A stretch of 9,783 nucleotides of DNA from Gammaproteobacteria bacterium (GCA_016927175.1 JAFGNC010000255.1:1-9783); one strand, 5' to 3'; shown: positions 1 to 6,118, counted from the stretch's first letter. Program-made: numbers and translations. The notes: generated by a model from the letters alone, not told the origin.

Positions 1-508
1 CGTCGTACTGGACGATGTCGAGCCCGCTGCAGCGATCCGGCCCGCCGAGCGCGAACGTCGCGAGGATGGCGTGGCCGTCGACCTCGAGCGAACGCTTCAG
101 CGTGTCCACGTATCGAGCCCGATCCTCGGGCTCCGTCAGGAAGTGGAACGTGGCGCGGTCGTGCCACACGACGTATGGGTGCGGCGGCTGGAAATCTGTC
201 ACGTCCGCCTCGTGCCACTCGGCGCGCTCCGCGGCGTCGCCGAGACGACGGCGGGCGTGCTCGAGCGCCGCCGCGGAGATGTCGAGCACCGCGACGCGCG
301 TGAAGCCCTCCGCCAGCAGACGGTCGACGAGGACGGACGCGCCGCCGCCGACGTCGATCAGCGGCGCGTGCTTCGACAGCGCCGACCTGCGGACGAACTG
401 AAGCGACAGCACCGGCTCGCTCTGGTACCAGCTGACGTCGGCCGGCGAACGCTCCGAATAAACGCGCTGCCAGTGCCGGCGCCGCCCGGTCGAGCGCCCC
501 TCCGTCAT
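1..508 (-). CDS. Class I SAM-dependent methyltransferase (partial, C-terminus beyond the left edge)
   Basis: Reading leftwards from an ATG at 508, the frame stays open to the window edge and gives 169 residues. It begins MTEGRSTG, followed by a segment of the type HWQRVYSERSPADVSWYQ. Motif I for SAM binding is IDVGGGAS (D52, G54-G56), and VAVLDIS follows as the acidic strand-2 region. A later WHDRATFHFLT segment and an LATFALGGPDRCSGL stretch are typical of a widespread family of roughly 200-residue class I methyltransferases whose substrates are mostly unknown. The start overlaps the stop of the upstream dehydrogenase gene by 4 bases (ATGA), so translation is probably coupled and this is the last visible gene of the minus-strand operon. 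The Rossmann methyltransferase assignment is firm. The substrate (small molecule, possibly a phenolic product of the operon) is unknown. Confidence 0.88.
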   Translation of the reverse strand, partial: MTEGRSTGRRRHWQRVYSERSPADVSWYQSEPVLSLQFVRRSALSKHAPLIDVGGGASVLVDRLLAEGFTRVAVLDISAAALEHARRRLGDAAERAEWHEADVTDFQPPHPYVVWHDRATFHFLTEPEDRARYVDTLKRSLEVDGHAILATFALGGPDRCSGLDIVQYD

Positions 509-1491
509 CGCTCGCCCTCCGCCGCGGACGCCGCGGGCTTCGGCGTCAGTGAATTGATGATGCGGCCGTCGAGCCAGGCGCCGACGTTCTCGACCGCCGC
601 CGTGAAGAAGAGGCGGTAGTTCTCGGCCGTGACATAGCCCTGATGCGGCGTCAGCACGGTGTTCGGCAGCCTTCGCAGCGCATGGTCCGGCGGGAGCGGC
701 TCCGTGTCGAACACGTCGAGTCCCGCGCCGGCGATGCGGCCTTCGCGCAGCGCGGCGATCAGGTCGTCTTCCACGACGATCGGCCCGCGGCTCGTGTTGA
801 CGAGATAGGCCGTCGGCTTCATCAATGCGAGCTCGCGCGCGCCGATCAGCCCGCGTGTCCGCTCGCTGAGCTGCAGATGCACCGTCACGAAGTCCGATCC
901 GGCGAAGAGCTCCTGCTTCGACACGAGCTCCGCGCCGACCTCGGCGCAGCGCTCGCCGGTCAGGTTTTCGCTCCAGGCGGCGATGCGCATGCCGAAAGCC
1001 TTGCCGACCGCGGCGACCTGCTCGCCGAGCCGCCCGAGCCCGACGATGCCGAGCGTCTTGCCGTTCAGGCCGACGTTGACCGAGCTGCCCCAGCCGCCGT
1101 CGCGCACCGTCTCGTCGTCTGCGGTGATGCGCTTCGCGAGCGCGAGCAGCAGCGCCCACGTGTGCTCCGCCGCCGGGTAGGGCAGGATCGGCGTGCCGCA
1201 GACGGCGACGCCGCGGCGCTCTGCGGTGTCGAGATCGATCGACAGGTTCCGCATGCCGGACGTGATCAGCAGCTCGAGGTTCGGCAGGCTCTCGAGCAGC
1301 GACCGCGGAAAGGGTGTGCGCTCGCGCATGATCGCGATCGCGTCGAACGGCCGAAGCCGCTCGACGAGCGCGTCCTCGTCCGCGATGTGATCGTGGAAGA
1401 CCGTGATCGACACGTCGCGCTGCAGCGCCGACCAGTCCGCCATCGACAGGGCCGCATGCTCGAAGTCGTCGATGATCGCGAGCTTTTTCAT
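505..1491 (-). CDS. D-2-hydroxyacid dehydrogenase, NAD(P)-dependent
   Basis: This 328-residue cytoplasmic protein is full length for the D-isomer-specific 2-hydroxyacid dehydrogenase family, which reduces 2-oxoacids or oxidises D-2-hydroxyacids with NAD(P)H. The dinucleotide motif is GLGRLG (151-156). The catalytic residues are visible as R235 in VNTSRGPIV, E264 in DVFDTEPLP and H283 in LTPHQGYV. After the second strand of the Rossmann fold, where NAD-specific members have an acidic residue, the sequence reads IAAWSENLT (S174). This is seen in a subgroup of the family, and cofactor choice is uncertain. The ATG at 1491 starts the conserved MKKLAIIDDF strand; no clear Shine-Dalgarno is seen. 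It lies 88 bases after the cytochrome gene and overlaps the methyltransferase start by 4 bases. The true substrate cannot be read from sequence. Confidence 0.92.
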   Translation of the reverse strand: MKKLAIIDDFEHAALSMADWSALQRDVSITVFHDHIADEDALVERLRPFDAIAIMRERTPFPRSLLESLPNLELLITSGMRNLSIDLDTAERRGVAVCGTPILPYPAAEHTWALLLALAKRITADDETVRDGGWGSSVNVGLNGKTLGIVGLGRLGEQVAAVGKAFGMRIAAWSENLTGERCAEVGAELVSKQELFAGSDFVTVHLQLSERTRGLIGARELALMKPTAYLVNTSRGPIVVEDDLIAALREGRIAGAGLDVFDTEPLPPDHALRRLPNTVLTPHQGYVTAENYRLFFTAAVENVGAWLDGRIINSLTPKPAASAAEGER

Positions 1492-1579
1492 CGGGCGTTG
1501 CGTGTCACGGCGGCGTCATCGGCCGAGATCACAGAGTACTGCCGCGGCTCGCCCGTTTCCAACTCTCCGCGCGGCGGCG

Positions 1580-1984
1580 TCAGCGCTGCGAGCCGGCCGC
1601 GGCCGCCGAGGAGGATACGGCGAGATACGCGGCGATGTCGTCGATCTCCCGGTCCGTCAGCTCCGTGGGCCGGAACGGCGGCATCGAGAACGAGCCGTTG
1701 CGCACGAAGGCGCGGATCGTGTCGGCCGTCAGTCCCTGGCGATCCTCGAGCGCGGGAGGCAGCTCGCCGCGGTACTTGATCGCGAGCGCCGCCGTGCCGG
1801 GCAGCATGACGCGGCCGTCGTCGCCGGCGCCGCGGCCGTGGCACGGCGCGCACGTGTGCTCGTACTTGGCCTTGCCGCGGGCGACGGCCTCGTCGTCCCG
1901 GACCTGCTGGGCCTGCCCCGCCGCGCTCCAGGCGGCGAGCATCGAAGCGGCCAGGGCGAGCCGCGTGAATCGTCTTCCGGTCAT
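1580..1984 (-). CDS. Periplasmic class I c-type cytochrome, probable electron-accepting subunit of the adjacent flavoprotein
   Basis: This is a 134-residue protein with a Sec signal peptide (basic MTGRRFTR, hydrophobic core to about residue 21, likely cleavage after AAGQA at 25). It has one heme-attachment motif, CAPCH (C45, C48, H49). The sixth ligand is probably M101 in SFSMPPF, followed by a C-terminal helix, LTDREIDDIAAYLA. The mature part, about 109 residues, is a typical small class I cytochrome. The start overlaps the flavoprotein stop by 4 bases (ATGA), which argues for coupled translation and equal amounts. By analogy with the cytochrome subunits of p-cresol methylhydroxylase (PchC) and eugenol hydroxylase (EhyA), it should accept electrons from the reduced flavin and pass them to azurin or other periplasmic carriers. 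The open frame extends back through the flavoprotein gene, but this is out-of-frame reading and not a fusion. Confidence 0.93.
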   Translation of the reverse strand: MTGRRFTRLALAASMLAAWSAAGQAQQVRDDEAVARGKAKYEHTCAPCHGRGAGDDGRVMLPGTAALAIKYRGELPPALEDRQGLTADTIRAFVRNGSFSMPPFRPTELTDREIDDIAAYLAVSSSAAAAGSQR

Positions 1985-3633
1985 CCTCTCAGGGCTCCTC
2001 TGAACGAGCTGTACGCCGCCGGCCAGATGCCGCCGCGGCCGGGCGAAACGACGCCGTTCGGATCGATCGCGTTCTTCAGCGTCTCGTGGAAGCGGCGCAG
2101 CACGTGGTCGTTGAACGAGTACTGATCCGCCACGTCGTCCTGCAGGATCGGCGGCGCGCGGTAGTCGCCGTAGCCGTGCTTCGCGTTCTCCTCGAGTATG
2201 CGGCGCAGGATGTCCGCCGCCCGCTTCTTGCCTTCCGGGGTGTAGTCGCGCGGAATGCCGAAGCCGGCGCCCATCAGGAACGTGAACTGATACCAGTTCA
2301 CCGGCGTGCCGAGCGCGTTGTTGAAGCTCGGGATCTCGAGGTCCCTCGCGATGCGCGCGAAGACCTGCTGAGCCTCGAGCACGCCCTCGCCGCTGCGCGG
2401 CACAGCCGAGAAGAGCCCGACGTGCGTCTCGTCCCAGGCGTTCGGATTCATCTCGGAGCGGCCGGTCATGTACCAGATTCCGAGGCCCGGCACGCCTTGC
2501 GTCACGTTGCGGCGCATGTTGGTCGGGTAGGGCCCGGTGGTCTCGTGGATCTGCTCCTTCGTGAGCGGCACCGGCAGCGACTCGCCGTCCGTGAAGCGCG
2601 CCTGCGGCACGGCCCGAGCGACGAGCTCCTTCGCATATTCCCAGTTGGCCAGCGTCGTGCGCTCCGAGCCGTAGAACTGCAGCTCGACCTGCCACGAGTG
2701 CAGACGCGCGGCGGCGGCCTGCCGATCCATTTCCTCCTCGTCGAAGCGCCCGGCGGCCTCGCGAAACTCGGTGTTGCCCATCAGCTGACGCAGCGGGCTG
2801 CCGTACCACGGCTCGCCGATCATGAAGAGGTCGGTCATGTAGTTGACCGTCTCGATCAGCGGGATCAGGTCGCGCCGCTTCGGCACCGTGATCAGGCCGT
2901 TCCGCCAGTGCTCGGGCTGCGGCATCAGCCTGAAGCCCATTTTCGTGACGATGCCGAAGTTGCCCTGGGCAAAGAGGCCCGCGGGATCGGGTCCGTAGCC
3001 GTGGCGGTACTCCTGCCACGTCTTCGCGCTCGGCATGGCGCCCATGCCCGTGCGCATCAGCTCGCCGTTCGGCAGGACGACTTCCATGCCGCAGTGCGCG
3101 CCGAAGTGATCGCGGTAGAACCCGAGCGTGTAGCCGATGCCGTGGTCGAGCGCGTTGCCGACGGGGCTGCCCCAGCCCGGATCCGGCGTGTCGATCCACA
3201 CTTTGAGCCCGCGCTCCTGTATGTAGTCGTACAGGTCGATGTACGACACGCCCGGCTCGACCAGCGCGAAGTGGCGCTTGTCGTCCACCTCGAGCACGCG
3301 GTTCATGCGCTTCAGGTCGACGGTCACGCTGCCGCGCACGTTCGGCGCCGGACCGCCGTAGGCGAAGTTCTTGCCGGTGGAGATCGCGTACAGCGGAATC
3401 CGGAATTCGTTGGCCGCGCGAACGATGTCCTGCACCTGCTCGACCCTGTCGGGACCGACCGCGGCCGACGGGATCGGCTCGTTCGGTTGATCCTTCAGAT
3501 AAGAGAAATGATCGCGGTAAGGATGCAGGTCCTCGTCGCTCGTGAAGACCCATTCCGGCCCGACGATCTCCTCGAACCGTCTGATCGCGGCCGCGAACCG
3601 GCCCGCATCGACGCCTGGCGGCAGTATCGCCAT
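1981..3633 (-). CDS. FAD-dependent 4-alkylphenol dehydrogenase/hydroxylase of the VAO/p-cresol methylhydroxylase family
   Basis: This 550-residue protein has the usual family length. The N-terminal FAD-binding half includes a PDRVEQVQDIVRAANEF helix, STGKNFAYGG (Y92), VEPGVSY (126-131), the stretch around NALDHGIGY (160-168) and VVLPNGELMRTGMG (185-198). The C-terminal half carries GYGDYRAP (Y491, R492), which matches the Tyr-Arg pair that binds phenolate in vanillyl-alcohol oxidase. Y92 matches that enzyme's third phenolate-binding Tyr. The protein ends in the family tail DPNGVVSPGRGGIWP. H404 (ETHVGLFS) falls where VAO has its covalent flavin histidine, by alignment recalled from memory. 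A Shine-Dalgarno-like GAGGGG precedes the ATG at 3633. No signal peptide is seen, although the cytochrome partner is exported. The expected reaction is oxidation of a 4-alkylphenol through a quinone methide, with water addition. p-Cresol, eugenol or another alkylphenol cannot be distinguished. Confidence 0.9.
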   Translation of the reverse strand: MAILPPGVDAGRFAAAIRRFEEIVGPEWVFTSDEDLHPYRDHFSYLKDQPNEPIPSAAVGPDRVEQVQDIVRAANEFRIPLYAISTGKNFAYGGPAPNVRGSVTVDLKRMNRVLEVDDKRHFALVEPGVSYIDLYDYIQERGLKVWIDTPDPGWGSPVGNALDHGIGYTLGFYRDHFGAHCGMEVVLPNGELMRTGMGAMPSAKTWQEYRHGYGPDPAGLFAQGNFGIVTKMGFRLMPQPEHWRNGLITVPKRRDLIPLIETVNYMTDLFMIGEPWYGSPLRQLMGNTEFREAAGRFDEEEMDRQAAAARLHSWQVELQFYGSERTTLANWEYAKELVARAVPQARFTDGESLPVPLTKEQIHETTGPYPTNMRRNVTQGVPGLGIWYMTGRSEMNPNAWDETHVGLFSAVPRSGEGVLEAQQVFARIARDLEIPSFNNALGTPVNWYQFTFLMGAGFGIPRDYTPEGKKRAADILRRILEENAKHGYGDYRAPPILQDDVADQYSFNDHVLRRFHETLKNAIDPNGVVSPGRGGIWPAAYSSFRGALRG

Positions 3634-3676
3634 GTTGACCCCCTCGAATCGTTCGTCGTGTGGCGGGCAGTGGCGC

Positions 3677-4303
3677 TCAGGCCCGCGCGGTCAGGGCCGC
3701 GCGCGGCGCGATGATCCACGTGTAAAGCGGCTCGTCCCCCGCAGGGCCCGGTGCGACGGCTTCGGTTTCGAGCTCGAGTCGTGCCGTCGGCGTCAGGCCG
3801 ACCGGGCAGGCAGCGAGCGCCCCGGCCAGCGCGCTCCAGCTGAAGCCCCGGCTGAAGCCATGCGCTCGCGCTGTTGCGCCTGCGAGGACCTCGGCGGGCC
3901 CGCTCAGCCGGTGCCGCGCGCGAGCCCGTTTCGAACCGTCGTGGCGGCCGCGGTACACGACCCGCATGCCGTGATCGTTCGCCAGCGTCTCGAGCACGAA
4001 CAGCTCGCCTCGGGTCGTCGCGCCGGCGAGCGCCATCGGCGCCTGCTTCCAGCGCGGCGCGAAGTCGCCGCGCCAGATCTCCGTCAGGTCGCCCGACGTC
4101 TCCGCGACCGGGATGCCGCGGATGGCGGCATGACGCGCCAGCTCGACCGCCTGCGGCAGGCGGACGTCGACGACGAAGCGCTCGAGCCGCAGCGTCTGCG
4201 ATGCGCCGCCCGGTGCGGCCTGCGCCGCCAGCGCCGACACGGCAGGCAGAGACGCCGCCGACAGCGCGAGGCCCGACTGGATGAACTGCCTTCTACTGGC
4301 CAT
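3677..4303 (-). CDS. Tat-signal protein of unknown function, first gene of the flavocytochrome operon
   Basis: This 208-residue protein starts MASRRQFIQSGLALSAASLP, a compact twin-arginine signal (R4, R5) with a hydrophobic segment to about residue 29 and likely cleavage near SALA or AQA. The mature part has about 180 residues and no cysteine pair, heme or nucleotide motif that I recognise. Its most conserved-looking segments are LERFVVDVRLPQAVELARHAA (from 40), LTEIWRGDFAPRW (73-85), MALAGATTRGELFVLETLANDHGMRVVYRG (90-119, given as one segment because it reads continuously) and YTWIIAP near the end. It lies 43 bases ahead of the flavoprotein gene and has a strong Shine-Dalgarno. The position suggests an accessory role in export, flavinylation or assembly of the flavocytochrome. 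The Pseudomonas putida pch cluster also has an uncharacterised gene (pchX) next to its flavoprotein gene; whether the two are homologous is unknown. Confidence 0.8.
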   Translation of the reverse strand: MASRRQFIQSGLALSAASLPAVSALAAQAAPGGASQTLRLERFVVDVRLPQAVELARHAAIRGIPVAETSGDLTEIWRGDFAPRWKQAPMALAGATTRGELFVLETLANDHGMRVVYRGRHDGSKRARARHRLSGPAEVLAGATARAHGFSRGFSWSALAGALAACPVGLTPTARLELETEAVAPGPAGDEPLYTWIIAPRAALTARA

Positions 4304-4314
4304 GAATTCCCCCT
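4304..4314 (-). promoter_or_regulatory. Ribosome binding site of the Tat-signal gene
   Basis: On the minus strand AGGGGG is followed by AATTC and then the ATG at 4303, a strong Shine-Dalgarno with a 5-base spacer that fixes this start. The 13 bases GGGGGAATTCATG are identical to the initiation region of the PhoX-family gene at 6119-6131. Confidence 0.7.
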
Positions 4315-4417
4315 GGCGTGTCGCGGTGCGGAAACGATCGGCCGGTGCAGCCGTCCGCGACCGCTGCAGCCGCGCGCGGCGGCCCTGCTGCCATGTTGCA
4401 CGCCCTCCGGGGAGCCT

Positions 4418-4432
4418 TCAACAGCCTGTTGA
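4418..4432. promoter_or_regulatory. 15-base perfect palindrome, possible operator for the flavocytochrome operon
   Basis: TCAACAG-C-CTGTTGA has two perfect 7-base arms around one central base. On the minus strand its right part overlaps TTGAAG (4421-4416), a possible -35 element. The matching -10 (CAACAT, 4398-4393) agrees with consensus at only three of six positions. A palindrome on a -35 about 115 bases before the first gene fits a regulator binding site. A remnant of an insertion-sequence end is an alternative. Confidence 0.35.
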
Positions 4433-4639
4433 CGCTGAGGGAAGGGTCGAATGCCCGCCCCGTGTGCATGCGCGAATTCCCCGAAAGCGTCAGTGCGAGC
4501 AGCCTGCAAGCATCCTGGATCTCGACGAGGACCGGGTGCAGGCCTTCGCGGCCGCCGGAGCTCGAGCGTGAACGGAGTTCCCGTCCTTGCTGGCCGGGTA
4601 GCGGCTGGCCGCCGCATCCTGCGCTGCGCGCCGCTGTGC

Positions 4640-5848
4640 TCAATCCCGCGGCCAGCGCTCGATCCTGCGGACCACGTGCGCGAGGAAACCGGTCGCGACG
4701 TCGAAGTCGACCCGGCTCGGATCGTAGCTGAGCGATACGAAACATGCTGCGCCGGTTTGAGGCGTGTCCTGCCCGTTCACGTTTCTCAGCACGATCTGCC
4801 GCCGGGGCTTGCCGATGCCGAGGCTCGCCGCGCATCCGGCGTCGAGCGGCGTCGGCACGGCGAGGACTGCGCCCGAGTCGCCGTGATCGTAAACCGCGAA
4901 GCTCGCGTCGGTCGCGGGGTCCGTCCCGACGGGCGCCGCGGCGCCGGCGGCCGCCGCGCGTTCGGACCTTCGGTCGGCGGCGCCCGCGCTTCCGGCCGTT
5001 GCCAGCCGCTCGTTCAATTCGCGAAGCGGCAGCGCGTCCCCGCGAGCGACGACGCAAGCGCCCGGCCGCCCGTCGCGCGGCCGCCGCGCGATGCGAATCT
5101 CCGAACGTGCGCCGCGCAGTTCCGGCGCCCTCCGCAGCGCTGCCGCACAGGCGGCGACGAAATACGCCGTCAGCGAGACGTCGTGACCGCGGCTGCGTTC
5201 GCGCTGACGGTGCGCCAGCACGTCATTGAGGTCGCATTCGAAGACGATCGTGGCTGGCGCGGCATCAGACGTCGACGCGCGGCTCGCGGCGCGGGTCGTG
5301 GCCGCGGGCTCCGAGGCCAGAGTGCGCGGCGGCGAAGCGCCGGGAAGAGCGTCCCCGCCGGGCGGAGCGTCCGCCCCGGGCGGAGCGTCCGCCCCGGGCA
5401 GAGCGTCCGCCCCGGGCAGAGCGTCCGCCTCGGGCAGAGCGTCCGCGCCAGGTAGAGCGTCCGCGCCGGGCAGAGCGTGCGCCGCGCGGGCGAGCCGGCT
5501 CGCCTCCTCGTCGCCCGCACCGTCGGCGGGCGCGGCCCGGTGGCCGAGCGCGGCCATCACGTCGCCGACGCGAATCCGCCCGGCCGGGCCGCTGCCGCGT
5601 ATCGCCGTGACGTCGAGATCATACGTCTTGACGAGCCGGCGCACGGCCGGGCTCAGTGTCGCGGCGTCCGGCGGCTCAACGGTGTCGACGCCGCCCTGGC
5701 ACCGAGCCCCCGTTTCGGGCGAATCCTCATCCTGCGCCGGCGGAAAGTCGCTCGCGCCGCCGGCTGCCGCTTCTTCCGCGCTCGCCGCTTCGTCGCCGAA
5801 CGTGTCACCGCCGAGAGGTGCAGGTTCGTGCTGACGTTCGTGGCTCAT
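4640..5848 (-). CDS. Lipoyl-less E2-like protein: peripheral subunit-binding domain, hexapeptide-repeat linker, degenerate acyltransferase domain
   Basis: From the ATG at 5848 the protein has 402 residues. Residues 1-60 are acidic and Ala-rich. Residues 65-101 (LSPAVRRLVKTYDL ... GSGPAGRIRVGDVMAAL) are a clear peripheral subunit-binding domain, which docks E3 or E1 in 2-oxoacid dehydrogenase complexes. Residues 125-172 are eight ALPGAD-like repeats. Residues 199-402 resemble the E2 catalytic domain, but the DHRVIDG active-site motif reads DPSRVDF (376-382). The catalytic His is replaced by Pro and the Gly by Phe, while the Asp remains. No lipoyl domain precedes the binding domain. It is therefore probably not a working acyltransferase and may be a scaffold or E3-binding-like protein. 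An ATG at 5917 is in frame, but the extra 23 codons include a rare TTA and look non-coding. No E1 or E3 gene is nearby. Confidence 0.78.
   Translation of the reverse strand: MSHERQHEPAPLGGDTFGDEAASAEEAAAGGASDFPPAQDEDSPETGARCQGGVDTVEPPDAATLSPAVRRLVKTYDLDVTAIRGSGPAGRIRVGDVMAALGHRAAPADGAGDEEASRLARAAHALPGADALPGADALPEADALPGADALPGADAPPGADAPPGGDALPGASPPRTLASEPAATTRAASRASTSDAAPATIVFECDLNDVLAHRQRERSRGHDVSLTAYFVAACAAALRRAPELRGARSEIRIARRPRDGRPGACVVARGDALPLRELNERLATAGSAGAADRRSERAAAAGAAAPVGTDPATDASFAVYDHGDSGAVLAVPTPLDAGCAASLGIGKPRRQIVLRNVNGQDTPQTGAACFVSLSYDPSRVDFDVATGFLAHVVRRIERWPRD
5333..5476 (-). repeat. Coding 18-base tandem repeat, eight units (ALPGAD hexapeptides)
   Basis: On the plus strand the unit is close to gcgtccgccccgggcaga. 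Seven well-matched 18-base copies lie at 5349-5474 and a more diverged unit flanks them. In the reading frame of the E2-like gene they encode eight hexapeptides (ALPGAD, ALPEAD, APPGAD, APPGGD, ALPGAS). The copies differ by single bases, mostly synonymous or Leu/Pro changes, which suggests recent expansion by slippage. The Ala-Pro-rich composition is that of the flexible linkers of E2 proteins. Confidence 0.92.
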
Positions 5849-5980
5849 CGAGGCGGTAAGGGTCTTCGTGTGTGGAGCGCTGCAGAAGCGGCGCGTTTCA
5901 GTGTGCACTAATTGCATGGCGGCGACCAGCGTCGCGCCGGCTGCGTCGGTGATCGGTGCGCGTCACGCTCCGTGTGCCGC

Positions 5981-6102
5981 GGGACGCCGATGGAACGAGT
6001 GTTGAATACCGTCTCTAAGCATTCCTATACTCCAGTCGCAACAATAAAACACTCGCCGGAACGGGACTAAAAACGAAACGGCGCTCCATCGGCGAACGTC
6101 CC
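5981..6102. repeat. Nested inverted repeats flanking the PhoX-gene promoter
   Basis: CGCCGATGGA (5985-5994) is exactly inverted as TCCATCGGCG (6085-6094). CGAGTGTT (5996-6003) is exactly inverted as AACACTCG (6048-6055). GGGACG (5981-5986) is inverted as CGTCCC (6097-6102). The left arms are nearly contiguous, while the right arms are separated by 29 bases. The predicted sigma70 promoter lies within the loop. They could be operator pairs, a cruciform, or the ends of a decayed small element. Confidence 0.55.
6002..6031 (+). promoter_or_regulatory. Sigma70-like promoter for the PhoX-family gene
   Basis: TTGAAT (6002-6007) and TATACT (6026-6031) are separated by 18 bases in a stretch that is clearly more AT-rich than its surroundings. 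Matches to consensus are four of six and five of six. Transcription would start near 6038, giving a leader of about 90 bases. The -35 overlaps the inverted-repeat arm at 5996-6003, so a bound regulator could block it. A PhoX gene might be expected to use a Pho box; I did not see an obvious one. Confidence 0.55.
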
Positions 6103-6118
6103 GGCGAAACAACCTGTT

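Larger units (their letters stand above)
4304..4639 (-). other. 336-base intergenic region upstream of the flavocytochrome operon
   Basis: This stretch separates two minus-strand genes: the end of the E2-like gene (stop at 4640) and the start of the Tat-signal gene (4303). It contains a 15-base palindrome (4418-4432) with a weak promoter-like pair beside it (TTGAAG, 17 bases, CAACAT, minus strand). It also contains a 58-codon minus-strand ORF (4469-4293) preceded by GGGGA at good spacing, which overlaps the start of the Tat gene. The codon content of that ORF is not convincing, so it is not called as a gene. A short GCGGC/GCCGC inverted repeat lies near 4602-4613. No clear terminator with a U-tract is seen for the E2-like gene. 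The operon promoter is expected here but cannot be placed firmly. Confidence 0.6.

Noticed and set aside
643..1779. A 378-codon plus-strand frame opposite the hydroxyacid dehydrogenase.
   Set aside because: It spans two real minus-strand genes and their gap, has a random-looking Arg/Ala-rich sequence and no recognisable domain.
1580..3553. A 657-codon open frame that would fuse a long N-terminal region to the cytochrome.
   Set aside because: Everything before the ATG at 1984 is an Arg/Ala-rich out-of-frame reading of the flavoprotein gene. The cytochrome has its own start and signal peptide.
1981..3633. Y448 in VNWYQF as the covalent flavin residue, by analogy with the tyrosyl link of p-cresol methylhydroxylase.
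   Set aside because: Its spacing to the Tyr-Arg pair (43 residues) matches the MHH region of VAO, not the attachment site, which lies about 80 residues before that pair; H404 fits better.
2086..3714. A 542-codon plus-strand open frame opposite the flavoprotein gene.
   Set aside because: The His/Arg/Val/Ala-rich composition without domains is typical of antisense reading in GC-rich DNA; the minus-strand gene has clear family motifs.
5349..5474. Tandem 18-base units considered as a CRISPR array.
   Set aside because: There are no spacers between the units; they are contiguous and in frame within a coding sequence.
4451..5834. Plus-strand frames across the E2-like gene, including one with GRASAPG-type repeats.
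   Set aside because: The repeats are the antisense of the 18-base coding repeat. The minus strand carries the recognisable binding domain.
5849..5917. Upstream ATG at 5917 as start of the E2-like gene.
   Set aside because: The added 23 codons include rare TTA and resemble non-coding sequence; no Shine-Dalgarno favours it.
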